NCBI RefSeq assembly: GCF_900188325.1
Contig: NZ_FZPD01000006.1
Coordinates: forward strand, 1-64,000
Length of the DNA: 64,000 bases
DNA from: Ekhidna lutea
GTDB taxonomy: Bacteria; Bacteroidota; Bacteroidia; Cytophagales; Cyclobacteriaceae
Direction: 5' to 3'
Position numbers and translations under genes: made by a program. The first letter of the stretch is position 1, and every line of letters starts with the position of its first letter. Below the pieces are notes generated by a model. The model saw nothing but the letters and a program-made list of their open reading frames with translations. It was not told the origin of the DNA and did not search any database. Of this stretch, positions 34,127 through 43,682 are shown piece after piece.

Positions 34127-35743
34127 ATGAAGAAGTTTTATTCAATAATTATTATTCTGTCATTCCTTTCGTGCACAGATCTTGATCTGGAGCCAAAAAA
34201 CGGACTTGTAGAATCAGTAGCTTTTGAAAATTTTGAGGGATATCAATCGTATATCGCTAAGGTTTATGCTTCTCTGACTCTTACTGGGCAGCAAGGTGCT
34301 GCAGGTCAGCCTGACTTAACAATCATTAATGATGAGGGATTTTCCAGTTACCTGCGTGTATGGTGGAAAGCACAAGAGCTTACAACAGATGAAGCGATTA
34401 TCGCATGGAATGACTCGGGAATTCGTGATCTTCATAATCATGCCTGGGGTGCGGACAATCAATTTGTAAGGGTTTTGTACTATAGAATTTTTTACACCAT
34501 CTCGTTGGCAAACGATTTTATTAGAGTTGCTGAGGACTTACCTCCTGGTCTTTCATCAGATGAAATAGCTACCATTAATGAATACGTAGCTGAAGCTAGA
34601 TTTATACGGGCTTTCTCCTATTGGCATGCACTCGATCACTTCAGAAACATTGCACTTATTACATCTATTACGGCTGAGCTTCCAACTCAGGTTGATCCTC
34701 AGGTTATATTTAATTTTATAGAAAGCGAACTGAATGACATAGAAGACCAGCTACTTCCTGCTGGCCAATCCAATCATGATTACGGTCGTGTGGACAGAGC
34801 AGCAGCATGGATGTTAAAGGCTAAACTCTATCTTAATGCAGAGGTTTATGTAGGGGCTGATCGTTATTCAGATTGTATAGAAGAACTAAATAAGGTCATA
34901 AGCTCAAATGTTTACAGTCTGGCAGCAAACTATCAGGAACTGTTTATGGGAGACAATCATCTCCGAACAGACGAAATAATATGGCCGATCGTACATGATG
35001 GACTTGTTTCACAAACCTGGGGTGGAACTACAACAATCATAAGAGGTGGTATTGGTGGAGCAATGTCCGATGATGAGAAAAACGGCTCTCCATCAGCAGA
35101 TGAGGCAGAAAATGATTATGGAGTGCCAAGTGGATGGGCAGGTTACCGAACCACAAGTGCTTTAGTGAATAAATTTCCAGGTGCTGCTTCGGATCCGAAC
35201 GGTAATAGTGCAGATGGTCGAGCAATTTTCTTTACAGAAGGACAATCGCTAGAGATAGCAGATGTAGGAGAGTTTACTCATGGCTGGGCCGTACCGAAAT
35301 TCAATAATCTTGAAGCTTCCACAGGTCGAAGAGCGCCCGGAGTAGATCAGGTAAGTACCGATTATCCGGTATTTAGATTAGGAGAGGCATACTTGATGTT
35401 AGCTGAAGCTGAGTTACAAGAAAATGGAACCGTTAGCACAACAACTCTGGGATACCTGAACGATCTAAGGGTAAGAGCATATGGCGACAATAGCGGCAAC
35501 ATTGCTGCTGGTGATGTTACACTTGATTGGATCTTGGACGAGCGAGCTCGTGAGTTGTATTTGGAAGCAACAAGAAGAACGGATTTAATCAGACATGGGA
35601 AGTTTTCAGGTGGAGGTTATATCTGGCCATGGAAAGGTGGAGTGGCTGAAGGAATGGCTTCTCCTGGTCATTTGGATATTTTTCCAATCCCTTCATCAGA
35701 TTTGATTGCTAATCCAAACTTGAAGCAAAACGACGGTTATTAA
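34127..35743 (+). CDS. susD: SusD-like surface alpha-glucan-binding lipoprotein
   Basis: The protein has 538 residues, with a lipoprotein signal peptide (FLSCTDLDLEP). The SusD/RagB N-terminal helical region includes YVAEARFIRAFSYWHALD, and the C-terminal family end is FPIPSSDLIANPNLKQNDGY. It forms the lid of the SusC transporter and binds glycan at the surface. It starts 13 bp after susC and is followed by an intrinsic terminator. Length is normal for the family. Confidence 0.95.
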   Translation: MKKFYSIIIILSFLSCTDLDLEPKNGLVESVAFENFEGYQSYIAKVYASLTLTGQQGAAGQPDLTIINDEGFSSYLRVWWKAQELTTDEAIIAWNDSGIRDLHNHAWGADNQFVRVLYYRIFYTISLANDFIRVAEDLPPGLSSDEIATINEYVAEARFIRAFSYWHALDHFRNIALITSITAELPTQVDPQVIFNFIESELNDIEDQLLPAGQSNHDYGRVDRAAAWMLKAKLYLNAEVYVGADRYSDCIEELNKVISSNVYSLAANYQELFMGDNHLRTDEIIWPIVHDGLVSQTWGGTTTIIRGGIGGAMSDDEKNGSPSADEAENDYGVPSGWAGYRTTSALVNKFPGAASDPNGNSADGRAIFFTEGQSLEIADVGEFTHGWAVPKFNNLEASTGRRAPGVDQVSTDYPVFRLGEAYLMLAEAELQENGTVSTTTLGYLNDLRVRAYGDNSGNIAAGDVTLDWILDERARELYLEATRRTDLIRHGKFSGGGYIWPWKGGVAEGMASPGHLDIFPIPSSDLIANPNLKQNDGY

Positions 35744-35766
35744 ATAGTTAATTTAAAAAAGGAAAG

Positions 35767-35791
35767 AGCGACACTAGCTGTCGCTTTTTTT
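35767..35791 (+). terminator. Intrinsic terminator after susD, abutting the next start codon
   Basis: The stem AGCGACA (35767-35773) pairs with TGTCGCT (35779-35785), followed by a T-run to 35791. The next ATG is at 35796, only 4 bp later, so any read-through transcript would have the hairpin in the ribosome-binding region of the esterase gene. Confidence 0.88.
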
Positions 35792-35795
35792 GTTT

Positions 35796-36707
35796 ATGAG
35801 TAGTCGCATATCATATCTATTGGTCATCCTAGCCCTCATTTCATGCGGGGAATCTGGTACTTTGCTAAGATCACATGAGTTTCAGAGTGATTACATAGAA
35901 GATCGTACAATCCAGGTGTTGCTGCCTCCATCCTATCACTCGACCAACGAAAGCTACCCAGTGCTTTATATGCATGATGGACAAATGCTATTTGATTCCA
36001 CCACTACCTGGAACGGACAGGAATGGGGGGTGGATGAAACAATGGCAAAGCTGTCAAAAGAAAACAAGATCAGGGAAGCAATTGTCGTAGCTATACCCAA
36101 CGGAGGAACACTGCTGAGACACCCTGAATACTTCCCACAAAAACCATTTGAAAGTCTTCCAAAGAATGTTCAGGATTCTCTTTATCAACTGGATCGTGGG
36201 GATGGTATACTTCTTTTTGGAACAGAAGTTCAGTCTGACAACTATTTAAGGTTTATTACCGAAGAACTTAAACCATTTGTTGATTCGACGTATCGGACGT
36301 TACCTGATCGGTCGAATACTTTCATTGCCGGATCCAGCATGGGCGGACTAATTTCCATGTATGCGATTTGCGAATATCCTGATGTATTTGGAGGAGCGGC
36401 ATGTCTAAGCACTCACTGGCCAGGTGTTTTTACGATTGAAAACAATCCCATCCCGGATGCCTTCTTCACCTATCTAAAAGAAAACGTACCGGACCCTGCG
36501 AATCATAAGCTATACTTTGATTATGGAACAGCCACTTTAGATGCCTTGTACGCATCATTTCAACCAGTCGCCGACTCTATAATATTAGAAGCAGGGAATG
36601 ATTCCAATACCTTCAAAACAATGAAATTTGAAGGCGATGCACATGATGAAAATGCCTGGAAAAATCGTCTGCATATCCCCTTAATATTTTTATTATCAAA
36701 AGATTGA
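35796..36707 (+). CDS. Alpha/beta-hydrolase (esterase-like) lipoprotein
   Basis: The protein has 303 residues from ATG 35796; an in-frame TTG at 35790 is not needed. The lipoprotein signal peptide ends in LISCGES. The fold is of the esterase D/CE1-like type: RTIQVLLPPSYH, YPVLYMHDGQMLFD, and the nucleophile elbow GSSMGG with Ser181. The C-terminal DAHDENAW gives a likely catalytic His. Proteins like this in starch loci are often annotated as putative esterases; no acyl substrate is obvious for alpha-glucan. It lies between susD (with terminator) and the SusA-like gene (4 bp downstream). Confidence 0.82.
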   Translation: MSSRISYLLVILALISCGESGTLLRSHEFQSDYIEDRTIQVLLPPSYHSTNESYPVLYMHDGQMLFDSTTTWNGQEWGVDETMAKLSKENKIREAIVVAIPNGGTLLRHPEYFPQKPFESLPKNVQDSLYQLDRGDGILLFGTEVQSDNYLRFITEELKPFVDSTYRTLPDRSNTFIAGSSMGGLISMYAICEYPDVFGGAACLSTHWPGVFTIENNPIPDAFFTYLKENVPDPANHKLYFDYGTATLDALYASFQPVADSIILEAGNDSNTFKTMKFEGDAHDENAWKNRLHIPLIFLLSKD

Positions 36708-36711
36708 TACC

Positions 36712-38559
36712 ATGAAAAAACTGCCGTTCATTCTTCTTTTCACTTCATTTCATTTATTCGCTCAAGAGATCGAACACATCGATCCTCCCTTCTGGTGGAC
36801 AGAAATGCCAACAGAAGAGTTGCAGATTATGCTACATGGTGAAGAGATTGGCGATTTGGAACCATCTTTGGAATATGCCGGGGTAAGTCTTGAATCCATT
36901 GAAAAATTGCCAAATAGAAACTACCTGGTCCTTAACCTTAAGATAGCTAAGCAAACCAAACCTGGAACATTCAAAATAGCTCTCAAAAATGGAAAAAGTA
37001 CCCAATTGGCAATCGACTATGAGCTTAAATCCAGAACATTAGATTCTAATCGTAACATGGGTTTTGATGCCAGTGACGTCATCTACCTTTTAATGCCTGA
37101 TAGATTCGCCAACGGTGATCCATCCAACGATACGATAGAGGGAATGTTTGAAGCCGCAGACCGAAGCAATCCAAATGGCAGACATGGCGGAGACATCAAA
37201 GGGGTTTTAGATAATCTTGACTACATCAAAGATCTGGGGATGACTGCCGTATGGCTCACTCCTACTTTCGAAAATGACATGAAGCCCTCTTATGGGGCTT
37301 ATCATGGCTATGCAGCCACCGATTTATACAAAGTGGATCGTCGGTTTGGATCGAATGAGGAGTTTAAGGCTTTTGTAGAAAAGTGTCACGGCATGGATAT
37401 GAAAGTGATCATGGACATGATCCACAACCATGTGGGCGATCAACATTGGTGGATGAAGGATCTACCATCTGATGACTGGTTTCATGATATAGAAGAATAT
37501 GGCACCACTAATTTCAGAGGTGAAGTACAGTCTGATCCCTATGCTTCCCAATACGATCTGGATAAACTCCAAAAAGGTTGGTTTGTAGCCGAAATGCCAG
37601 ACCTCAATCAACGTAACCCTATTCTAGCTAAATACCTCATTCAAAACTCTATCTGGTGGATTGAATATTCCGGCGTGGATGGCATTCGAATGGATACGTA
37701 TGTGTACCCCTATAAGGACTACCTGGCGGACTGGGTATCAGAGGTAATGACCTCCTACCCCAATTTCAACATTGTAGGTGAAGCCTGGGTAGAAAAGGTC
37801 GGTCATGAAGCATACTGGCAAGAAGATATGGAAGGGCAGGATGATGGTTATGATTCGCAATTACCAAGTGTGACCGATTTCCAGATCATGTTTGCTCTGG
37901 ATCAGGCGTTAACTGAAGATTTTGGATGGAAAAATGGCTTGTCTAAGCTTTATTATGCGATTTCTCAAGATCGGTTGTATTCAGATCCGATGAAGAATGT
38001 AGTGTTCATCGACAACCATGATACGGAGCGATTTTTCACTAAAATGGGCGAAGATCCTGATCTTTTTAAAATGGGATATGCCTACCTGATGACAATCCGT
38101 GGTATCCCGCAAGTCTATTATGGCATAGAGCTGATGCTGGCCAATGATCCTGTAAGCGGAGACGGAAGAAAACGTGCCGATATGATTGGTGGATGGCCGG
38201 AGGATAAGCGCTCAGTATTTACACGAGAAGGCAGGACAAAAAAAGAAAACGAGGCTTTTGACTATGTGAAAAAGCTAACCAACTGGCGAAAAGGTGCTGA
38301 AGCAATTCACAAAGGAAAACTCACTCATTTCATTCCTGAAAACAATACGTATGTGTATTTCAGACACACAGAAGATGAAGCTGTCATGGTGGTAATGAAT
38401 CAAAATGAGAAAGAGGTAGAAATGAACAGGGATCGCTTCGCAGAAATCCTGAATGACTACAAAAAGGGGTTGAATGTGGGCGATGGATCCACGATTGATG
38501 TGACAACCAATTTTAAGGTTGGCCCAAAACAAACGGCTATTTTTGAGTTGAAGAAGTAA
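36712..38559 (+). CDS. susA: SusA-like neopullulanase / cyclomaltodextrinase (GH13)
   Basis: The protein has 615 residues. A cleavable signal peptide (to LFAQ) without lipobox indicates the periplasm. An N-terminal cyclomaltodextrinase-N Ig-like domain (~20-105) precedes the GH13 barrel with DMIHNH, GIRMD (nucleophile Asp328), VGEAW (acid/base Glu357) and IDNHD (Asp437). A C-terminal beta domain follows (~530-615, YVYFRHTEDEAVMVVMNQN). This is the domain order of Bacteroides SusA. It hydrolyses imported maltooligosaccharides. It is the last plus-strand gene of the alpha-glucan locus, followed by a bidirectional terminator. Confidence 0.92.
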   Translation: MKKLPFILLFTSFHLFAQEIEHIDPPFWWTEMPTEELQIMLHGEEIGDLEPSLEYAGVSLESIEKLPNRNYLVLNLKIAKQTKPGTFKIALKNGKSTQLAIDYELKSRTLDSNRNMGFDASDVIYLLMPDRFANGDPSNDTIEGMFEAADRSNPNGRHGGDIKGVLDNLDYIKDLGMTAVWLTPTFENDMKPSYGAYHGYAATDLYKVDRRFGSNEEFKAFVEKCHGMDMKVIMDMIHNHVGDQHWWMKDLPSDDWFHDIEEYGTTNFRGEVQSDPYASQYDLDKLQKGWFVAEMPDLNQRNPILAKYLIQNSIWWIEYSGVDGIRMDTYVYPYKDYLADWVSEVMTSYPNFNIVGEAWVEKVGHEAYWQEDMEGQDDGYDSQLPSVTDFQIMFALDQALTEDFGWKNGLSKLYYAISQDRLYSDPMKNVVFIDNHDTERFFTKMGEDPDLFKMGYAYLMTIRGIPQVYYGIELMLANDPVSGDGRKRADMIGGWPEDKRSVFTREGRTKKENEAFDYVKKLTNWRKGAEAIHKGKLTHFIPENNTYVYFRHTEDEAVMVVMNQNEKEVEMNRDRFAEILNDYKKGLNVGDGSTIDVTTNFKVGPKQTAIFELKK

Positions 38560-38577
38560 TCCGATTTTGATATAATA

Positions 38578-38610
38578 AATAGTGCCAAGTAACATTACCT
38601 TGGCACTATT
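38578..38610. terminator. Bidirectional hairpin between convergent genes
   Basis: AATAGTGCCAAG (38578-38589) pairs perfectly with CTTGGCACTATT (38599-38610), with a 9-nt loop. It lies between the SusA-like gene on the plus strand and the orphan lipoprotein gene on the minus strand. The flanks are AT-rich without a long T-run. Confidence 0.75.
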
Positions 38611-38630
38611 ATTTGTATTAAAATCTTTGA

Positions 38631-39683
38631 TTATGGAAAGATTGTTCTCTCATATTCATGTAAAACCTGCCCATTTCTGACAGCCTGAAGAACAATAGTG
38701 TTGTATGCGTGCCCAGGATTGCTCCATAAAGTAATGTTAGTATTTTTTGTGCTTTCTCCTGAGTGAGTATGAACAAATTGATATTGAGCCTGTCCATAAA
38801 GTGTGTATTTAATTCTGACGTCATATTCTGGTACGTTTCCATTTGCACTACTTGTAATTGTTACATTTTCTCCCAATTGTGGATACCCATCATTTAATGT
38901 TATATCTATGACAGGAGCAGGAAAAAGAGTTTTAGGAATCTCTTCCAAAAGTGCCCCCTGTATATCCAGAATTTGAATTACCACATCTGAATAGGCTAAT
39001 CCAGGGCTTGAATAAAGGTTAATATTGCTGACTTTATTTGATCCGTTATAGCCACTATTGTTTGTATGAACAAACTGGTACTGAAATTGGCCATTCAATG
39101 TATACTTTAATCTTACTTGATAGTTGAATAAATCTCGTCCGTTACCCATTACAGGAATACTTTTCAAATCTACCACTTCACCAACTTGCCAATAACCATC
39201 ATTAGAGGTGACATCCGCAACGTTTTCTACTTTATTTGATCCGTACTCAGTAAGATCAAATGGTGCAGTAGTATATGTATTTTGTCCCCTAACAACAGAA
39301 ACCTTAAAACGAAAATTATTTCCATACCTTGGTACCTTATCAGTTACAAGAAAAAAATGTTGTCGATTTTCAGATAATCTAACCTCACCGATATTAATTC
39401 TTCCATGATGAATATTTCCCTTATAAAGATCAAAATACATAACCGTTATACCTCCACAGACTCCAGTACCCGGTGCACATGTAAGCTTATATCTAAACGA
39501 AAATCTATTTTCTCCATAGCCGGTTATTGGATTAAAATAAATTTCACTTAAATTATATTTTCCATTGCTATTTATTGGCTGTGGAATTGAGACTTCCTGA
39601 TCTATTTTATCAGGTTTTATATGTTCTTCTTGACATGAAAACGCTAAAAAAGCTAACAAAAAAAGTTTTCCTATTTTTTTCAT
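38631..39683 (-). CDS. Orphan lipoprotein with internal duplication, function unknown
   Basis: The protein has 350 residues, with a lipoprotein signal peptide (LAFLAFSCQEEH). Two copies of a ~100-residue beta-rich module are visible: residues ~160-255 (SNDGYWQVGEVVDL ... GQFQYQFVHT) and ~256-350 (LNDGYPQLGENVTI ... GQAQYQFVHT). An unrelated N-terminal module contains paired Cys (TCAPGTGVCGG). No catalytic motif is visible. It is transcribed toward the alpha-glucan locus from a 307-bp spacer and belongs to neither sugar operon by spacing. It is more AT-rich than its neighbours, which may point to separate ancestry. A carbohydrate-binding role is possible but not shown. Confidence 0.72.
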   Translation of the reverse strand: MKKIGKLFLLAFLAFSCQEEHIKPDKIDQEVSIPQPINSNGKYNLSEIYFNPITGYGENRFSFRYKLTCAPGTGVCGGITVMYFDLYKGNIHHGRINIGEVRLSENRQHFFLVTDKVPRYGNNFRFKVSVVRGQNTYTTAPFDLTEYGSNKVENVADVTSNDGYWQVGEVVDLKSIPVMGNGRDLFNYQVRLKYTLNGQFQYQFVHTNNSGYNGSNKVSNINLYSSPGLAYSDVVIQILDIQGALLEEIPKTLFPAPVIDITLNDGYPQLGENVTITSSANGNVPEYDVRIKYTLYGQAQYQFVHTHSGESTKNTNITLWSNPGHAYNTIVLQAVRNGQVLHEYERTIFP

Positions 39684-39990
39684 AATTAACTACTTAATGA
39701 TTGTGTGATCTTTCAAAAGTAGTTTTTTTTAAAACAAATGGCAGACGAACACAGAAACTGTAAGGATCGGAACCCTCGGGTCTAGCTACCACCAAAATGG
39801 AAACAGAGTTTTAATGATACCCTTAGCTGCTCACTCTAGTAAGATTTCCGAGTGCTGGTCACGGTCTCCGAATGACTAGTGATCATTCACAGGCTTCCAT
39901 ACTACCTTTGTTGATAAGTACTGGGAGGTTCAGATTGGGAGGCTGTTAATTTCTTCTGCGACTCATAAACCCCTACTTCACCATAACGGA
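39684..39990. other. Non-coding spacer between orphan lipoprotein and beta-glucan locus
   Basis: This 307-bp stretch has no credible gene on either strand. It contains a T-rich tract near 39720-39730 upstream of the lipoprotein start, and a short imperfect stem at 39870-39888 (GAATGA/TCATTC arms). No intrinsic terminator is evident for the beta-glucan operon ending at 39991. Confidence 0.6.
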
Positions 39991-41370
39991 TCATCTCTTC
40001 ATCCAAAAATCCTCAACCTCCTCTAAAGACTTCCCTTTCGTTTCAGGTATGAACCTATAGGTAAGCACCAATGTGATCAATATGAATCCGATGAAGATGA
40101 AATAGGGTAACGACTGATTCCAAAAGGGTCCCTGATTGGCATCACTCTCCACAATCAACGGGAAAGACTGTGAAACGACATAATTCATACCCCACTGAGC
40201 GGCTACTGCTACTGACATAGCCAATGATCTGATTCGGTTAGGAAACATCTCTGAAAGCAACACCCAGACAACAGGGCCCATTGACAAGGCAAAAGAACCT
40301 ATGAATACCAGTATACCAACTAAGGATACAAGTCCAACCTGACCATTCATCAAAGTGATGCCCAGCATTAAGAATCCGATAGTCATTCCGATACATCCTA
40401 GATAAATCAGCGGTTTTCGTCCGAACTTATCTACGGTTCCCATGGCGATAAATGTGCATAATAAGTTTACTCCTGCCAACAAAAGTTGCTGCTTTAGCAC
40501 ATCCTCTTGCCCGAATCCAAGTGCCTTTTCAAAAATATCTGCGCCGTAGTAAAGCACTGCGTTGATTCCTGTCAGCTGCTGTAATGCTGAAAGTGCAGAT
40601 CCAATCAGTACAATAGGTAGAATTCCTTTGGCGAATAATTCACCGATAGTTGGCTTGTCTGTTTTATCGATAGAAAGGCATATTTCGCTAAACTCTTTTT
40701 CCGCCATTGATTCCCCATGCAACTGGGCCAGAATCATTTTAGCCTCCTCATCTCGTCCTTTTAGGATCAACCAGCGAGGACTCTTAGGCACCACAAACAA
40801 CAGGAATAAAAATATCAGACAAGGAATAAGCTCTGACCAGAACATCAGTCGCCATCCCTGATTCAGATTGTATTCATAGTCTCCGGAATTTCCAATGGCA
40901 TATGTGGCCAGAAATACCACGAAGAAACCAACTACAATGGCCAGTTGGTAATAGGTCACCATCTTTCCCCGAATGGCCGCAGGCGAAAGCTCGGCGATGT
41001 AGGTAGGTGCATTCATGGAAGCGATCCCGATACCTAATCCACCCAGTATTCGAAAAAACACTAATAATGGAATGGATTGAGGTAAAAAGGATGGGAGCCC
41101 GGATCCCCAGGCTGAAATGGTAAACAGAACGGCGGATAAAATCAAAGAATTTTTTCGTCCATAGGCTTTGCTAATCAATCCGGAGAATAGTGCTCCAACA
41201 AAACAGCCAACCAGGGCACTACTAACGACCCACCCCTTCATCATGGCATCCAGTTCGAAGTATTTACTGAAGTAAAACTGGGTCCCGTTTATCACTCCTG
41301 TATCGTATCCAAAAAGGAGTCCTCCAAGTGAACACACAACAGTGATTAGAAGTAGGTTTTGCTTTTTCAT
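39991..41370 (-). CDS. MFS sugar-porter family transporter
   Basis: The protein has 459 residues and 12 predicted transmembrane segments. Sugar-porter motifs are present: GYDTGVINGTQ in helix 1, GLISKAYGRKNSL in loop 2-3, GIGIASMNAPTYIAELSPAAIRGK in the centre (motif spans helices 4-5), ALQQLTGINAVLYY in helix 7, and FIPETKGKSLEEVE at the end of helix 12. The family (XylE/GLUT-like) takes up monosaccharides by proton symport. Last gene of the beta-glucan operon, 7 bp after the GH3 gene, so glucose is the probable substrate. Confidence 0.92.
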   Translation of the reverse strand: MKKQNLLLITVVCSLGGLLFGYDTGVINGTQFYFSKYFELDAMMKGWVVSSALVGCFVGALFSGLISKAYGRKNSLILSAVLFTISAWGSGLPSFLPQSIPLLVFFRILGGLGIGIASMNAPTYIAELSPAAIRGKMVTYYQLAIVVGFFVVFLATYAIGNSGDYEYNLNQGWRLMFWSELIPCLIFLFLLFVVPKSPRWLILKGRDEEAKMILAQLHGESMAEKEFSEICLSIDKTDKPTIGELFAKGILPIVLIGSALSALQQLTGINAVLYYGADIFEKALGFGQEDVLKQQLLLAGVNLLCTFIAMGTVDKFGRKPLIYLGCIGMTIGFLMLGITLMNGQVGLVSLVGILVFIGSFALSMGPVVWVLLSEMFPNRIRSLAMSVAVAAQWGMNYVVSQSFPLIVESDANQGPFWNQSLPYFIFIGFILITLVLTYRFIPETKGKSLEEVEDFWMKR

Positions 41371-41377
41371 AGGTTGA

Positions 41378-43660
41378 TTAGTTGAGGGTGATGGATTGGG
41401 TGTTCAGATCTCTGGAATTAGATCCTACAGAGATACGAAATTCTCCGGGTTCAAATACGAGTTCTCCCATTTCATTATAAAATGAAAGTTCATCTTTTGA
41501 TAGCATGAATTTAATTGCCTTGGTCTCTCCTGCGGCGAACCATACTTTTTCAAACCCTTTCAGCTCCTTGATTGGTCGAACCAGAGATGCAGCCACATCT
41601 TGTATGTATAGTTGAACAACTTCTTCACCATCCATATCTCCACTATTGGTCACATCTACAGAAATGCTGATCGATTCTTCCTCTTTTGAAACCTTGAAGT
41701 TTTCGTAATTAAATGAGGTATAGCTTAGACCGTATCCAAATGGGAACAATGCATCATTTGGCCCATCGGTGTAATGCGTCCAAAAAACATTTTCCGCTCG
41801 GTTAATGGGTCGGCCGGTACTTTTCTGACTGTAATAGAGAGGCTCTTGCCCAGTATGGTACGGAAATGAAACGGGCAACTTTCCGGAGGGGTTGTAGTCT
41901 CCAAAAAGCACATCGGCTATTGCATTTCCGGCCTCTGAGCCTCCAAACCAGGCTTCAAGAATAGCATTGGCATCCGCTGCTATTTCAGGAATGGCTACCG
42001 GACGTCCGGTCATCAGCACTACAACAATGTTATCATTCACTTTCTTAAGTTCATTAAGCAAGTCGATCTGACTGCCTTTTAATCCCACATCTATTTGGCT
42101 TCTACCCTCTCCTGACTGGTAGCAATCCTCTCCCATGGCTAAAACCACCACATCACTGCTTTTGGCAAGATTGACAGCCTCCGTAAATCCGCTTTTATCT
42201 TCTTCTACTATTGTAAGCTCTCTTCCAAAACTTCGATGACCGGTGGTCAATGTGTATCCTTTCGCAAACGCTACTTTAGTGTCTTTTGTAACCGCTCCTT
42301 TAATGCCTTCAAGCAATGAAACTGCCGAGTTAGGAACGGCCTGAGCCCTCCAGCTTCCCAGCGGGATGTCTTTGTGAGCGGCCAACTGACCAATGACAGC
42401 TATCGAGTTAATTTCCTTTTGCAGTGGAAGAATGCTCGATTCATTTTTTAATAGCACGATTGACTTACGAGCCGCATCTCTTGCTGCTGCTAAACTCTCA
42501 GCTGAAAGCAGTTCCTCTTTCTCACGTTGTGCATCTGAATACCGATATGGATCATCAAAAAGGCCCAGCTTAAACTTGAGCTTCAATATTCTTCGTACTG
42601 CATCGTCCAACAAATCTTCACTAACCTCTCCCTGCTGGATTTTCTCTTTTAATCCTTTCTCATATACTCTTCCTTCCATATCCATGTCACTACCGGCAAT
42701 CATAGCCATGGCAGCAGCCTGGGCTGTATCTTTTGCATATCCATGAAAAATCATCTCCGGTATAGAGCCCCAGTCTGAAACCATCATACCATCGTAATTC
42801 CATTCACCCTTTAGAATGTCACGCTGAAGAAATTCATTTCCGGTTGCTGGCACTCCATTTAGATCATTAAAGCCATTCATAAAGGTTGCTACGCCTGCAT
42901 CACTGGCAGCTTTAAAAGGTGGAAGTATTACATTGTAAAGTGTCTGCATCGAAACCTCCACCGTGTTGTAATCCCTCCCAGCTTCAGCAAATCCATAACC
43001 AGCAAAGTGCTTAGCACAAGCTGCAATGGTAGTTGGAGACGATAAATCATCTCCCTGATACCCTTCCACCCAGGCCTTTGCCATAATGGAAGCTAAGTAT
43101 GGATCTTCACCCGGGCTTTCCATGATTCTTCCCCATCGAGCATCTCTACTGATATCGATCATCGGTGCAAAGGTCCAGTGCAAACCGGCTGCAGAGGCTT
43201 CCCTGGCAGCTACTTCCGATCCTAATCGTGCCACTTCAGGATCCCATGAGGCAGCTTGAGCCAAGGGAACGGGTAGCATGGTTTTATATCCATGAATTAC
43301 ATCATAGGCGAATACCATAGGGATGCCTAATCGACTGTTGTTTACGGCAAGCTCCTGAGTTCTGCGAATCTCATCTGCTGTTAGCACATTCAACATCGCT
43401 CCAACCTGACCATTTTTTATTTTTTCTGCTTTCCACTGATTATCACCAGACACAGGACCGGTAAATTCCCATGTACCATTGTACATAATCGTCTGACCGA
43501 TTTTCTCATCAATGGTCATCAATGTCAGAAGATTGTCCACTTTTTGATCCATGCCTCCCTCGGCAGTAGCTGACTGCCCCTGATCATCGCAGGAGCTATT
43601 GAAAGCTAAAATGAAACAGATAGCAATGCTTTTGATTGGGTTAAGTAGTGAATTCTTCAT
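41378..43660 (-). CDS. bglX: GH3 beta-glucosidase, BglX-like lipoprotein
   Basis: The protein has 760 residues with a lipoprotein signal peptide (FNSSCDDQG). The GH3 N-terminal barrel includes FAYDVIHGYKT, GRIMESPGEDPYL and KHFAGYG, with nucleophile Asp296 in VSDWGS. The C-terminal alpha/beta sandwich (VVLAMGEDCYQSGEGRSQ) and fibronectin-III-like domain (~675-760) follow. This is the BglX architecture. It hydrolyses beta-linked glucose oligomers to glucose in the periplasm, completing breakdown of laminari-oligosaccharides. It lies 22 bp after the cytoplasmic GH17 gene. Confidence 0.92.
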   Translation of the reverse strand: MKNSLLNPIKSIAICFILAFNSSCDDQGQSATAEGGMDQKVDNLLTLMTIDEKIGQTIMYNGTWEFTGPVSGDNQWKAEKIKNGQVGAMLNVLTADEIRRTQELAVNNSRLGIPMVFAYDVIHGYKTMLPVPLAQAASWDPEVARLGSEVAAREASAAGLHWTFAPMIDISRDARWGRIMESPGEDPYLASIMAKAWVEGYQGDDLSSPTTIAACAKHFAGYGFAEAGRDYNTVEVSMQTLYNVILPPFKAASDAGVATFMNGFNDLNGVPATGNEFLQRDILKGEWNYDGMMVSDWGSIPEMIFHGYAKDTAQAAAMAMIAGSDMDMEGRVYEKGLKEKIQQGEVSEDLLDDAVRRILKLKFKLGLFDDPYRYSDAQREKEELLSAESLAAARDAARKSIVLLKNESSILPLQKEINSIAVIGQLAAHKDIPLGSWRAQAVPNSAVSLLEGIKGAVTKDTKVAFAKGYTLTTGHRSFGRELTIVEEDKSGFTEAVNLAKSSDVVVLAMGEDCYQSGEGRSQIDVGLKGSQIDLLNELKKVNDNIVVVLMTGRPVAIPEIAADANAILEAWFGGSEAGNAIADVLFGDYNPSGKLPVSFPYHTGQEPLYYSQKSTGRPINRAENVFWTHYTDGPNDALFPFGYGLSYTSFNYENFKVSKEEESISISVDVTNSGDMDGEEVVQLYIQDVAASLVRPIKELKGFEKVWFAAGETKAIKFMLSKDELSFYNEMGELVFEPGEFRISVGSNSRDLNTQSITLN

Positions 43661-43682
43661 GACATTTATTCGTTAAATCGAA

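Noticed and set aside
39870-39888. Short inverted repeat in the 39684-39990 spacer as terminator or operator
   Set aside because: The stem is only six base pairs with no T-run and no clear link to a gene.
42240-42270. TCGCAAACG inside the GH3 gene as a fourth LacI operator
   Set aside because: Only a half-site matches, it is inside coding sequence, and the palindromic second half is absent.
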